NCBI RefSeq assembly: GCF_000264995.1
Contig: NW_006767450.1
Coordinates: 356,209 to 381,267 of the forward strand
DNA length: 25,059 nt
Direction of reading: 5' to 3'
Source: Punctularia strigosozonata HHB-11173 SS5
Lineage: Eukaryota; Basidiomycota; Agaricomycetes; Corticiales; Punctulariaceae
Part shown: positions 9,522 to 20,400 of the stretch, piece after piece
How the letters are laid out: the number at the start of each line of letters is the position of its first letter
Numbering within the stretch: position 1 is the stretch's first letter
The notes under the pieces: model-generated
The model's input: only the letters and a program-made list of their open reading frames with translations
What the model was told of the DNA's origin: nothing
The model's database searches: none
Translations under genes and position numbers: made by a program

Positions 9522-11409
9522 ATGTCTACCAGCTCGGCACCACACCTGTCCAAGAAGACCGAGGCACGTAGACCGCTCGGATACCCGCTATCATGGCGGA
9601 CGCTAGCGGAGTTGCCCTTCACGTTGGAGGCAGCACGCAGGGACCTCGAGGCCGCGAGCGCGGGCGACGTTGCAAAGTTTGCGATGCTGGAAGCGTTGAT
9701 CGACATGTCTCGATATTTTCAAGGCCCGGAACAATCGGAAGCCATACGGTGGCTCTCCAAGAAGGCCAAGAGGCTCATCATCCCGCAAGAGCGTGCGTCG
9801 ACAGAACTTGCGATGGAGCGGGAACGATGGCGCACGGTGAGGGACGAGGCAAGGCGCGAGGTGGCCAAGATGCGCCTGATCCCTCCCGAGCTGTTCATTG
9901 CGACGGAAGAAAGTCCTGGACCATCTCAATCGCTGGTGGAGCAGCATGCGAAGCAGCGTGCTAGAGCACGTCGTGCCAAACACCGGAACCGGAAGTCCTG
10001 TGCAACACCAGTACGTGTGTGTTGCTTGCATTGATCTCCGCTGACGTGTTTGCAGGACAATAGTGGGGGAACGTCCACCGTGGTTGAGGCGGACGAGCAG
10101 GGAGATAGCGTCATGGTAAGACAAACACATGAGTCGTTTGTATCATCTAACGATCAACGGTCAGGAGGAGGAGGCTGCAAGCTCGTCAACGACGGTAACC
10201 GTGCCCGTTGTTGAGATATCTCCAGTCTTTGAGAGTCCCACCGCGCTGCATGACTCGGCGGGCTCAGGGCACTTTGAACCTGTGATCCCCGCAGACGGGT
10301 TGAAAGATGTGGTACAGGACAACACCGACAACACCTCTAACAGTGACATGGGATTTGTTAATCCGCCTGTGTCGCAGACCGCCGTCGTGCAACCTGCACC
10401 CCCCCTCACGCCTCTCGCGCGATCATCAGTCGTCGGTCTGTCTGGGGAACGGGATGATATGGACGTGGACGGACACTCCGGTGTAGAGGTTATCGTGGAA
10501 GACGCGCCCTTGGGCCCTCCGGTGTCTGTTCAGAGCTCTCCGGCAGCACTCCAGCAGGAGCTTCTTCAGTCCCTGGCAACGCTTAAACCGTCTCAGGATT
10601 ATGTCCTTCCCGATCCTATTATGCCTGCTCCGGACAGGCCGTATCTCTTCTTCGACGAGGCGGACAGCCTTTTCTTTCACGGCGCTAAGAGGATTAAGAA
10701 GTCGTCAGAGCTCCTCGAGCTCGCGTCAAAAAGGACACTCAACTTGTTCGCCCTCGACGCGTACACCATGGATCATCACTTCGGTCCTTTCACGGATGTA
10801 CCCATCTACGAGGTTCTCATCTACCTCGATGCCGTTCTCCCCCGGTCCGCAGGCCAAGGAGGAGTTGACTGGCCAAACGCCCCGCCTTTCTGGCAAATGC
10901 AACTTCTCTTCCTTTTCTATATGCTTTTCCCAGACCTCTATGAGACCGTCAAGCTCATACGCATTCGACAAAAGCCATCTCTGGTTCAGAGAATCGCGGC
11001 TGCAGAGGCATACCGCGCACCCCCTCGATTACCCATTCGGCTGAAACCCGAACAATATACGCTACACTACGCAGGCACTGCCCTTCTCGACGGGAGTTGC
11101 TTCACGGACTACATGCTCGACAGAGGAATCAGCAGAGCGGAATTGCGACGGTTTTCGAGCGCAGCGCGGGTGCTGGTGCTCTTCATGGTGAAAAAAATCG
11201 TCCACGTCAATTTCATGTCCGACGAACACCTTCGAAGGTTGGAAGAGCTGCTTTGCAGAGGAACGGCGTTTGATCCTCGCAATCCCAAGGATTGGCATAA
11301 CTACGCGGTCAGGGAGCTACGAGCTGTAGGGATGTTCACGAAGTTGTGGGATGGTAATTATTGCCCTGGCGCCGATCCCATGGCCCCTTTCCTACCCTAT
11401 GTTGTATAA
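9522..11409 (+). CDS. Unknown protein diverging from transposase (about 597 aa)
   Basis: Exons 9522-10010, 10056-10115 and 10165-11409 join in phase 0. Both introns are short (45 and 49 bp), start GTACGT and GTAAGA, and end in CAG. The ATG at 9522 opens MSTSSAPHLSKKTEARRP. Residues about 30-160 are charged and helical (STELAMERERWRTVRDEARR), ending in an Arg/Lys-rich patch that could bind nucleic acid or direct nuclear import. Residues about 180-330 are low-complexity, acidic and rich in Ser, Thr, Pro and Val. The last 250 residues form a compact globular domain with many aromatic residues (PPFWQMQLLFLFYMLFPDLY, DWHNYAVRELRAVGMF). I recognise no family. Divergent pairing with the transposase suggests a role in transposition or its control, which is inference. 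Confidence 0.8.
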
Positions 11410-11634
11410 GTATTAACCCTTGCTTGTTTATCATAATTGTCATTGTCACACCCACTCCACATACTCCATAGACGAATAATCATTGACATATAATGGAGTT
11501 GATCCCGAACAAAATGCTGTTGTGCGACGGCGATGTCTACTCGATTGACCCTACTCGACTGACGGGAGGGCCAAGTTAACCACCCCACTCAAACTTCACA
11601 CCGTGCAAGCTCCACCACTAAGGTTGCAATAGCG

Positions 11635-12321
11635 TCAGCCGCGTCTAAGGAGCTGTGCCCTGCGTTCCATTGCGAGATCGAGCAAGAACGCAGGGAAGCT
11701 CCCAATGCATGGTGTAAGCCAAGTGCGGATGAACCCACGACGGTCGCAGGTCGGCATGAGGCAAATGAATCCGATGGCATCCTGTAGAGGTATGAGCAGT
11801 GTGATGAACCTGAACGGAATTACTTGCCAGGTTTTGAACACCAAGCGCAGACAACACGGTGGCGGTTATTTTGCGGGAGCCATCCAAGCCATGGATCTCG
11901 TTAAGAAAGAACATCAAGTCTTCGTTGTACTTCTCGTATTCGATGCAATTCCGCATAGAGGGCTGCAACGCGTCGGCGGTAGGTTCCACGTTTTCCAAGT
12001 CCATTTGCATCCGTGCCGTGCCCCAATTGCTGAGATGGACTTCGAGCAGAGCGGACATGAATGGGGTAATGACAGGAGCCAAATATTCCATGAGCCATCG
12101 TTGGCGCTGAATTCGGGGGAGAGTGCACAGGACGTCGAGTCGGTGCTGCAGTGTATGGTAAACCGAGAGAATTCCGGGAGAAGGTGCCATCATCTCACCA
12201 GGGTGTCGATGCCATGTGTCGCAAATATGACGGATATCGTCGCCCTCTCCTTATGGCCGAGGTCGGAGAGCCCTCGAACAAACTCCAGTACGGCGGGATC
12301 AAGATGGTCAGGCCTTGGCAT
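11635..12321 (-). CDS. Small unknown protein, possibly frameshifted (about 195 aa)
   Basis: One model joins 12321-12199, 12145-11828 and 11781-11635, with a GC-AG intron (GCAAGT donor) before the last exon. The central exon is clearly coding (LPRIQRQRWLMEYLAPVITP, YEKYNEDLMFFLNEIHGLDG). The 5' part is less certain. The frame of the central exon stays open upstream to about 12270 and reads DDIRHICDTWHRHPGEMM, which looks as protein-like as exon 1. The frame before it (DPAVLEFVRGLSDLGHKE) would join it directly but for an apparent extra AG dinucleotide in a GAGAGGG run near 12270. So this is either an intact three-exon gene or one with a 2-bp slippage frameshift or sequencing error. The family is not recognised; the protein is helical, with no membrane segment. 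Confidence 0.55.
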
Positions 12322-12836
12322 CTCGGCGCAGAGTCGCAGGAGTGAGAAAAGACAGAAAATGACTAGGCAAAGTCGCGGAGCGTCTTACTTAAATGATACC
12401 ATCTTTGAGCGAGTACGTAACAATGCGTCAGGTAGTGGTAAATGGACGTGAATCCGCTTGCAAATAAACGTAGATTTGGTCGACCACGCGGTAGATAGTC
12501 TGCCTCATGCCATTACCGTTATTCGCTTCAAACGTAAAGACCCTCACCGTCAAACGCGCTAGCTGCACGAACCCAGCAGAGGCATAGGTTAGTCGGATGA
12601 CGAAATGTTCACAGGAGCCAGAAGTTGTCGATAACGATACTGGCGAGAGGTCAATAATGACTGACACTGGTTCGCTATTTGGAACAATGGGATTGCATCT
12701 ACACTAAGAACCACGTAGACAATGGCATGGGTGCACAAAGAACCATCAATGAATGAATGACAGAAATGATCGACCGCACAATGGCGGGAAATCAGAATAA
12801 ATAATCCCAGCAGGCGCGAAAGTTGTTTATTCAATA
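12322..12836. other. Intergenic divergent region
   Basis: About 515 bp between the divergent genes at 12321 (-) and 12837 (+). No supportable ORF or RNA gene is seen. It is more AT-rich than the neighbouring exons and presumably holds both promoters. Confidence 0.4.
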
Positions 12837-13591
12837 ATGGCCCGCAGGTCCCAATCTCACCCGAACATCAGGGACGATACCACCGATCCCGTGCTCCCTC
12901 GAGCTTCCTTGTCACGAGTAGTCACCTTGACAACCGAGACCGCAATCATCCAATCAGATAGGCGAGCCGCGGCAATGCCCGCTCACAACATTGACGCCGG
13001 CAGCCTTCCATCCAACGACCGCAAGGCGATCACCGCAACGGAAGCAGTGCAAGCCACCAATACCGCGCCCGCGCCCACCACTGAGCACAAACTATGTAAG
13101 TGCTCATCCGTGAGCAGCGACATACGCGTTACTAATGCAAGGTTGCAGATCCTGGTCATTGCGAGGCTAGGGTGATACACCCAAATCGCTGGCAGCTGGC
13201 AAGAAATGCTCATGTGGAGAATGAAAGAATGGCAGCGAGCGCGAAGCCTCTCTCCTTCGGTGTTGGGGACTATGTGCAGCTTCAGGACGGCTTCGGACGG
13301 TTCCTGTTGCGCGGTACTATCTCCGGGTTCGCCGGATATAGCAAGCAGTTCGTCGTATTCCAGGTGGATGGACGCACCGAGGCATATGGGATTACTGGGG
13401 TTGCCGAACCGCGTCTCGCCGTGAATCAATTTGTTGTTCCTAGGGAACGCGCCCGTGGGGCGCCCTTGTGGAGTGTCAATGAGTGGGCGGTGGACTCGGC
13501 GCGGAAGCTGCTACGCAGGAAGGGACCGTTGTGGATGGGAGATATGCTCGATCGCAGGAGTCGTATGGAGGACGATGTGCCGTTAAAGTGA
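12837..13591 (+). CDS. Unknown small protein, two exons (about 233 aa)
   Basis: Exons 12837-13095 and 13149-13591 join with phase 1 preserved. The intron starts GTAAGT and has an excellent TTACTAAT branch site before GGTTGCAG. The N-terminal 85 residues are polar and low-complexity. The C-terminal part has an ordered segment, FGVGDYVQLQDGFGRFLLRG followed by TISGFAGYSKQFVVFQVDG, whose alternating beta-strand pattern resembles a small SH3-like barrel; no family can be named. The tail is helical and basic. The last 137 bases of the gene recur at 14177-14313 because of the duplicated contig end. It converges with the large coiled-coil gene, stops 85 bp apart in the first copy. Confidence 0.75.
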
Positions 13592-13869
13592 TAGATATCA
13601 TCGATATGCTTGGATTAGTTTATGTACAGGGTTCGTAACAGCAGCGTGTGGATAATGCAAATTTAAACCTGCACATTCATTCAATGAACACAAGCTCCTT
13701 CCACTCTCTCTCGGACGGCGAAGCTTTGGCGCGGAGCAGGGACCTGAGGAACATGGGAAGCATTGCGTACCACTCTCGGTCGTAGAAGCTCTCGGGGAGG
13801 CCAACTACAGGGTTTCGAGTAGACATTTTCCTTGTCTCCGGAGGGTCTCTGATACGCTGCGCTCGCACC
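13455..13869. repeat. Direct duplication copy 1, left flank of assembly gap
   Basis: Bases 13455-13869 are identical to 14177-14591 (constant offset 722). The copy ends exactly where the N run begins and its partner starts exactly where the N run ends. That is the signature of two contig ends that overlap but were scaffolded with a default-type gap. Confidence 0.95.
13677..13869 (-). pseudogene. Artefactual 3' fragment of the MSSEDS gene
   Basis: This encodes the last 60 or so residues of the large coiled-coil/MSSEDS protein (ending KELVFIE) and is cut by the N run. It duplicates 14399-14591 exactly, so it is most likely a scaffolding artefact and not a second gene. Confidence 0.85.
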
Positions 13870-14176
13870 NNNNNNNNNNNNNNNNNNNNNNNNNNNNNNN
13901 NNNNNNNNNNNNNNNNNNNNNNNNNNNNNNNNNNNNNNNNNNNNNNNNNNNNNNNNNNNNNNNNNNNNNNNNNNNNNNNNNNNNNNNNNNNNNNNNNNNN
14001 NNNNNNNNNNNNNNNNNNNNNNNNNNNNNNNNNNNNNNNNNNNNNNNNNNNNNNNNNNNNNNNNNNNNNNNNNNNNNNNNNNNNNNNNNNNNNNNNNNNN
14101 NNNNNNNNNNNNNNNNNNNNNNNNNNNNNNNNNNNNNNNNNNNNNNNNNNNNNNNNNNNNNNNNNNNNNNNNNNNN
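13870..14176. other. Assembly gap, 307 N
   Basis: A run of 307 undetermined bases, flanked by the 415-bp perfect duplication. The true genomic gap is probably negative: collapsing the overlap removes 722 bp from the window and leaves both flanking genes intact. Confidence 0.97.
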
Positions 14177-14313
14177 GTGGGGCGCCCTTGTGGAGTGTCA
14201 ATGAGTGGGCGGTGGACTCGGCGCGGAAGCTGCTACGCAGGAAGGGACCGTTGTGGATGGGAGATATGCTCGATCGCAGGAGTCGTATGGAGGACGATGT
14301 GCCGTTAAAGTGA
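14177..14313 (+). pseudogene. Artefactual 3' fragment of the gene at 12837
   Basis: This repeats the last 45 codons and stop of the 233-aa gene (ending MEDDVPLK). It has no start or upstream exon because it begins at the N run. It is best explained by the duplicated contig end. Confidence 0.85.
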
Positions 14314-14591
14314 TAGATATCATCGATATGCTTGGATTAGTTTATGTACAGGGTTCGTAACAGCAGCGTGTGGATAATGCAAATTTAAACCTGCACATTC
14401 ATTCAATGAACACAAGCTCCTTCCACTCTCTCTCGGACGGCGAAGCTTTGGCGCGGAGCAGGGACCTGAGGAACATGGGAAGCATTGCGTACCACTCTCG
14501 GTCGTAGAAGCTCTCGGGGAGGCCAACTACAGGGTTTCGAGTAGACATTTTCCTTGTCTCCGGAGGGTCTCTGATACGCTGCGCTCGCACC
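14177..14591. repeat. Direct duplication copy 2, right flank of assembly gap
   Basis: Identical to 13455-13869. It includes a fragment (14177-14313) of the 3' end of the gene at 12837-13591, without its upstream part, and the genuine 3' end of the large minus-strand gene. Confidence 0.95.
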
Positions 14592-17500
14592 CGCCCCTGC
14601 CTCTTGAACGAGGGCAATTTCGCATGCATGGACTCCAGGATCTGCAGCTCCTGTTCGATATTGCGTCGCCACGGAACAGACATCACCTTGAACACCTTGG
14701 GTTGCGTTGGATCCTCCTCGTCCTCGCTGCCGCTGTCCTCGGAGCTCATGCCTCCTGCGCCAAACATCTCTATCATGCGCTGGAGGAACCGCCAACTGTC
14801 TGCATCTGCATCGTCCTTGCGATACTCGAGGATTTCGCTTGCGGCGGCCAGTCTGGTTCAATATTTCTATTGCAGCTGTTAGCGGTTGTACCTGCAAGCC
14901 GTAAAGTGCACTCTCATACATAGGTGCGCGCGTCTGTGTGCCTCCGCATCCTCATCAGGTTGTCCTCCCTGGTGGCAAGACGGGCTAGGATTTCTTCCAT
15001 CGTCTCTTCCTTCCCGGTCTTCGGATTATGGCGAGGACGACGTTGCCGCCATTTCTTCTGCATCGTTGAAAGGCGCGACCATATAATGTCTTCCCAGTAC
15101 GCTTCGCTCCGGATATCTTCTGTGTACTTGCCGTTCTCCTGGAAGTATTTTCGCGCATTTTCTACCATCAACTGGAGCCAACACTTGTTCCACAACGTGT
15201 TCATCGTAGATAGATCTGGGATCATGTTCTCCGGCGTGGGTCCACCATCCTCACCGCTGCTCTCCTCAAACTGACGCCTCTGCTCTGCCGATATGTTCGT
15301 GACACCGAAGAGGTCAAAATCGGTCTTGATGCCGAGTCTATCGCGGACCACCAGAAGGACATATCTCTGCTCCGATGAGATATTGTATCCAGAGGTTAGA
15401 CGTGTAACTAAAACGAACTCACCGCATGGCGAGCCCTGCCCTCGCGAGACACCAACTGTTTCTCTTGTCGCAACTTCTCTTTCGCTGGGGTCATAGGCCA
15501 TGACTTCGTCTCGCTCTCGGTGTCAGCATCAATCGCATCGTCGTCGTCCACGAGTTGGGCTTGGTGGGCAGAATCCATCGATGATGATGCTTGAGGCAGT
15601 GAGGGGGGGCCCCGATCGACTTGCTTGCCCTTCTCTTGCGATTTTGGCGTAGGCTAATGTATGTTGTCACATTTGATAGCGCGATGGACGAACTGGATTA
15701 GACATACCGGAACGAAAGCTACGGGCACACGCAACAGTCGGGTTTGCTCAGTGATTCGACTTGGTCTTAACAGCAGCTGTGTGCGCATAGCACGAACATC
15801 ATCCGGGGTGATCTCCCTCCGTGGGGTCCTCGGCAGAGTCGTCGGCGCGGAAGGCTCCAACCCTGCGGCAGGCGACGTGGGCTGCACGTTGCCGGGTGAT
15901 GCACTAGGATCTTGCATCGTGCTGGGCGGTGCACCCGTGGCGACTGGAGCTTGCACAGACGCACTAGTCCTAGGGTCTTGGATTGTGCTGGACGGCGCGT
16001 CCGTGGGGACTGGAACTCGCGCAGATGCTGCGGGAGTTGTGGTTGCCGAGGATTGATGTGTCGCCTTCCCTGGGGCAGTCTCCCCTTCGCCAGCTGATTT
16101 GTTTGGGGGCACTGGAGGGTTCGAGGATGGCTCCGCCGGCGCCGAGGTCCCAGAAGGTGGAGAGGCGATTGAAGAATCTCTTGGTAGTGCTTTAGGCCTT
16201 GATCTAATCAACGATAAATCCGGACTCGATAGGTTTTTCATCATATCAGCGACGAGTCCCTGAACCGGGCGATTAGTACCATTGCACCACCCCCAGAAGT
16301 AGGTGCACGTCGTACCACAACCCTCTCAAGCACTCCGGCAATGGGCAGGTCGCTCAACGTCTTTGGCGTCTTTGGCGAAGGCTCTCGCACGCCATCCGTT
16401 ATTTCGAGGACAGGAGCCGACTCGTCATCGATCGCCGGCGGGGGGGACGGGCTTCTACCAACCAACGCCTCTTTCGTCTCTTGCGCTACATCATAGACTC
16501 GTTCCATCATATCCAGGACCTCCTGGCGCTCCACGTATAGCTGTTCCGTGCGATCTCTGTTGGACAATTCATGTTTCAGTTCCGTCACCGCCTCTTTTGC
16601 ACGATCTCGAGACTGCATCACGTCCAGTGAATGAGATACCATCTATTTTACTTAGCAAGTTATTAAGACGGACCTTCCTCGTGTTTACGACCACCATCTC
16701 GGCGTCATTCAGCTTTTGCAAATACGTATCACGCTCCCTCGTTTTCTCCTCAGCGATAGCGGTGAGAACCTGCACCTTCTTCAGGCATGGTTTAAATCCA
16801 TGCGACAGACGTAGCAGTTTCAACGGATGCACCGCGGTCAATTCACCATTTTCGCGGGCAAGTTCCTGCACCCTATGAGCATCATTCAAAAGCTGTTCCG
16901 TGTTCTCGACCACGGATCGCAGCTGAGCATTGATTTCCGCTAACGAAATCGCGTCGGTACCACTTTCTTGCAGCATATGAACGTCGTCAGGCTCGATTGG
17001 CGCGATTCCTGGAGTCGGGAGAAGCTCGGACTATCCAACCGGTTAGTTGAACGTCTCCAAGGGTACGAAACACATACCATGTCCATCCTGCGGCTGTTTC
17101 CAAGTAATCTTTCCACATCTTCTGCATCGCGCTGAGTGACAACGCTTGCCGCACGCGATGTGGCTAAGTCGTCTTGCAGACCCTGGACCTCGGATTGGTG
17201 ATCGATGACCACTTCCATCATCGCTCTCTCATGTGCGGCATTCATCACCTCGACATCCGCAGCATAGCTTTCCCTCAACGTCTGGATCTCCATCTCCAGC
17301 TGCTCGCACCTTCGCTCCGCCACCTGCGCGCGCTGCCTCAGGTCTTCAAGGGACTCCTTGTGCTCCTGTTCCACCCGCTCCAGCCGCGACCGATATTCGA
17401 TCTCCATGTTGGAGAGCTCCTGCTTATGTAGCTCGGCAAGCGTGGAAAGCTCCTGCTTATGTAGCTCGGCAAGCGCGGAAACGCGGTTCTGTTCTTCTTC

Positions 17501-20134
17501 CTTGAGTTGTGATTGGAGTCCAGCCGACAACGCGTTGTACTCCGCTGCTCAGCCAACTTCAACTCGACGCTAACAATGGGGAATGCTGCAGCACGTACCA
17601 GAGAGCTTCGCAAGACTGGCTGCTTGCTCGTCACACCGCACCTGCGCGGTTGCCCGCGCTTGCCTTTCTTCTGCCAGCTCTCGACTCTGTCGACTATTTA
17701 TCTCTGAAGACGTTATCAGATCCTGGCGGGCTTGTGATGTACATCAGAAACCTACCCCTGAGCGCATGATACTTGTTCTCCGTCGCTTCTTTCCCGTGGC
17801 GAAGCTCTGCAATAACGCGCTCCCGGTCCGCTAGGACTAATTCTAGCAGCACCGTATTGTCCGAGTACTCCGTCTGCAGTTCGGCGTCCGACATCTCGCG
17901 ACGGTCGACTTTTTGCGTTTCGATTAGTCCCGTATCGTTCAAGTATTCCGTCTGCAGCTCAGCGTCGGACATCTCGCGATGGACAACTCTTTGCGTTTCA
18001 ATCAGACGGCTCTCCATCGCAGACAACTGCTCTTTCACAGCCTGGAGTTCTTGGTCGGACGCCAACAGCTGACCAACCACAGACTCGTGGTTTTTCTTTG
18101 TTACGGCGACTTCCTCGATGGCCGCGTTCCGTTGCTTCTCAGCCTCCGATAATTGCTCGTGCAGCCGTACACAGTCCTGCAACAGGGGATCAAGAACAAT
18201 CCTTGTGGCTTGAAAGTCTTGGCTTACCCGGTTCAGTGACTCGGCAGCCCTGCGCAATTTGTTCATCTCCACCGAGGCATCCGCTAGCCGGCTCTCCAAG
18301 GTCGCAATGTCCTGTACAGTGCATCGGCAACTAACTCAATCGAGGGAAGCGAGGAACGTGCTCACCTTTCGCGCTTCGGCCAAGTGACCGTGCTCTTCAG
18401 ATGTTTCCACCTTGCTCTCCTGGGCACTGCGAGCCTGCTCATCACGATCTTCCTGAAGACGTGTGTACTCGTCTTGTAGTTGAGAGAGGTCATGCTGCAG
18501 GGCGTTGAAGCGCTTGCATCACCATTCCACAACGTCGACTTACTTGTAGCTGGGCGCAGGTTGTTCGTAAATCGACACCTCGTTGCGTTTCCTGTTCGTA
18601 CTTTGCGCTGACCTCCTGCAACGCCGCTGTCGCTGTCTCATGTGCTTCTGCATGACGCTCCGCAGCAGATACCGCGTCTGCCACCGCCTGGATATATATC
18701 AGTTGCGTTTGTACTCGGGCTGGTTTCCACCCAAAGTTCACCTTCCGCATATCAGCGAGCTGCTGTTTCGCTGTATGACACTCCACTTCCAGGTTTACAT
18801 ATCGTGCTTCTGATTCACGCAAGGCGGCTCTAAGCTCTTCGACGAGGCGCTCGTTCTTTGCCCTGTCGCGGCGGATCTGCTTCGGTTCAGGTTCTTCCAA
18901 AGTCATTTCTCGTCGAAGTCCTGCAGCGCCAGTGAGCGCAGGTTGTGATGTCGTGTCGTCATCTTCGTCAAACGGGTTTCTCGACGGCGATGCCGTGGGT
19001 TCGAGGGTGAATGCCGGCAAGGATAGGTTCCGCTCGGACACACGCGACGGCCTCTTCTGTTGGGCAGCAGTGAGCTGCAGCTGCAACTGAGCATTCGCGC
19101 CTTCCAGACTCTGGATGTCCTTTCGGTACTGTTCGATCTGCAGATGGAAATCACGACAAGCGGGAGGCACAATGTGAATGATACGCACTCCTCTGGACGC
19201 CTCTTCTCGCTGCAGCTCCACCAATCTCAATTCCGCCGTGCGTGCTTCCAGCTGTGCTGCGGCGGTAGCGATATCCTCCTCCAAACGATGGCGATCCTGT
19301 TCTTCCTGTATTTAGGAAGTCAGTGCTATCACCGACACTACTCGCGCACGCGAATCGACCTTTGAAAGCCTGATCTGCAACTGCTCGAACGCTCTTTCGT
19401 CGACACGACCCTCCGGTGGCTCCTCCCTGCTCCGTGCCTTGAGGATGGCCTGCGCTTGGTCGATCTGAGAAACAGATTCAGCGCCAAATTCGCGTGCACA
19501 AGGAAACACAGGTGGCCAACATCGTTGTATGCGTCCCTAGTCATGCGTCGCACGTCCATCGCAAAGGATAGAACCTCGTTCGGAATTTCATTGCCATGCT
19601 TGAGCATGCGCTCTACCAGAAGCTCAAACATTTCTTCCTGTGTCGCCCGAGCCTTATGGGTCTAACATCAGATCAGCGTTGGGTCGTTTCCAGGACCCAG
19701 ACCCAGCAACTTACTTTCAACATGCGGGCGCTTAGGACTTCGACAGCCTTCCTATCGGGTTCTTCAGACATCTCAGCTACCACGTTTGTTAGTTCGTCGA
19801 TCTGCTTCTTATGGGCCTATGGAAATGTCAGTGGGCATGGCACCCCTGGTCGAGTAATACATCACCTTCATGTCGAAGTTTGCTACCATATGCACCTGTG
19901 CTATCTCTCGCTCTCTGAGGGTCTCGTCCCACGTGTCTTGCCATTTCCGTAGGGCCACAGTATCTGTCCCGGGACCCTGTAGGACAGTTGTTCGACGGTG
20001 CGTAGGGCGGCGACACGAGTCACGAATAAACTTACGTCCATGTCGATGTCCTCCACATCCTGGTCGTCCGCACCGCGATCTCTTTTGCGCCGCTTGGAGG
20101 CGGCAGGTCGCGGGTTCGCGCTCGAGAGATCCAT
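14399..20134 (-). CDS. Giant coiled-coil protein with C-terminal acidic MSSEDS module
   Basis: About 18 exons on the minus strand: 20134-20036, 19976-19866, 19816-19715, 19661-19521, 19464-19360, 19305-19189, 19137-18742, 18687-18544, 18494-18366, 18311-17756, 17703-17599, 17544-17078, 17030-16689, 16642-16316, 16259-15708, 15653-15423, 15366-14920 and 14824-14399; about 1598 aa. Phases fit throughout. Least sure are the donors at 19520 and 16688, the acceptor before 14824, and a possible 63-bp intron inside the 17030-16689 exon. The N-terminus has a nuclear-localisation-like KRRKR. Residues about 70-1000 are heptad-rich coiled coil with internal duplications; about 1050-1230 are Pro/Ser/Thr-rich; an acidic patch follows. 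The C-terminal 290 residues hold RDRLGIKTDFDLFGV, TLWNKCWLQLMVENARKYF, FGAGGMSSEDSGSEDEE and GLPESFYDREWY. From memory this module matches an uncharacterised 'MSSDESD' agaricomycete family. Joining both halves rests on an intron with TACTAATCGCCCGGTTCAG at its 3' end, which bypasses the stop at 16241. Confidence 0.78.
15901..16032. repeat. Imperfect 66-bp coding repeat
   Basis: Two diverged copies offset by 66 bp encode similar 22-residue Pro/Ser/Thr-rich units (APSSTIQDP... and APPSTMQDP...) in the disordered linker of the giant protein. The frame is preserved. Confidence 0.7.
17415..17480. repeat. Tandem repeat, 2 x 33 bp, coiled-coil unit
   Basis: Copies 17415-17447 and 17448-17480 differ at about one base and encode LAELHKQELS-type 11-residue units. 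Eleven residues is a hendecad step, which a coiled coil tolerates. Confidence 0.9.
17851..18006. repeat. Tandem repeat, 2 x 78 bp, coiled-coil unit
   Basis: Two diverged copies (17851-17928 and 17929-18006) encode 26-residue units sharing EMSDAELQTEY and LIETQ. Base divergence shows an older duplication than the 33-bp repeat. The period is a multiple of three. Confidence 0.85.
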
Positions 20135-20400
20135 AATGATAATCCTGCGGAACGCGCAACTGGATCAAATAGTGCGCGCGGATCCGGAGGTCCGCGGGCA
20201 GGCACAGGGGATGCGAACTCCGCAACACGCTCCCGACACGTGCTGATCCATGAGGAAAGGAGACTCGAGCACGACGGGTGTGTTAGACAGCGCGAGAAGT
20301 TGGCCAGGGACCACCATGCCCTGCTAGAAACAGATATAATGAAGCGTGCGGAAACCGGCCCCACAGCACACCAAGTCGTTCCCAGACGCAGACTTGGAAG
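20135..20400. promoter_or_regulatory. Shared 5' region of giant coiled-coil gene and NMR-motif gene
   Basis: A 266-bp gap between divergent start codons at 20134 (-) and 20401 (+). It probably contains a bidirectional promoter. No ORF or recognised site is supported here, though an untranslated first exon of either gene may lie in it. Confidence 0.35.

Noticed and set aside
14403-14921. Minus-strand 172-codon ORF overlapping the last exon of the giant gene
   Set aside because: The alternative frame carries the MSSEDS acidic motif and the SFYDREWY block, so this frame is a shadow.
16241-16244. Two separate genes, one ending and one starting at overlapping ATGATGA
   Set aside because: A phase-correct intron with a strong branch site just upstream joins both parts, and stop/start overlap is unusual for fungal nuclear genes.
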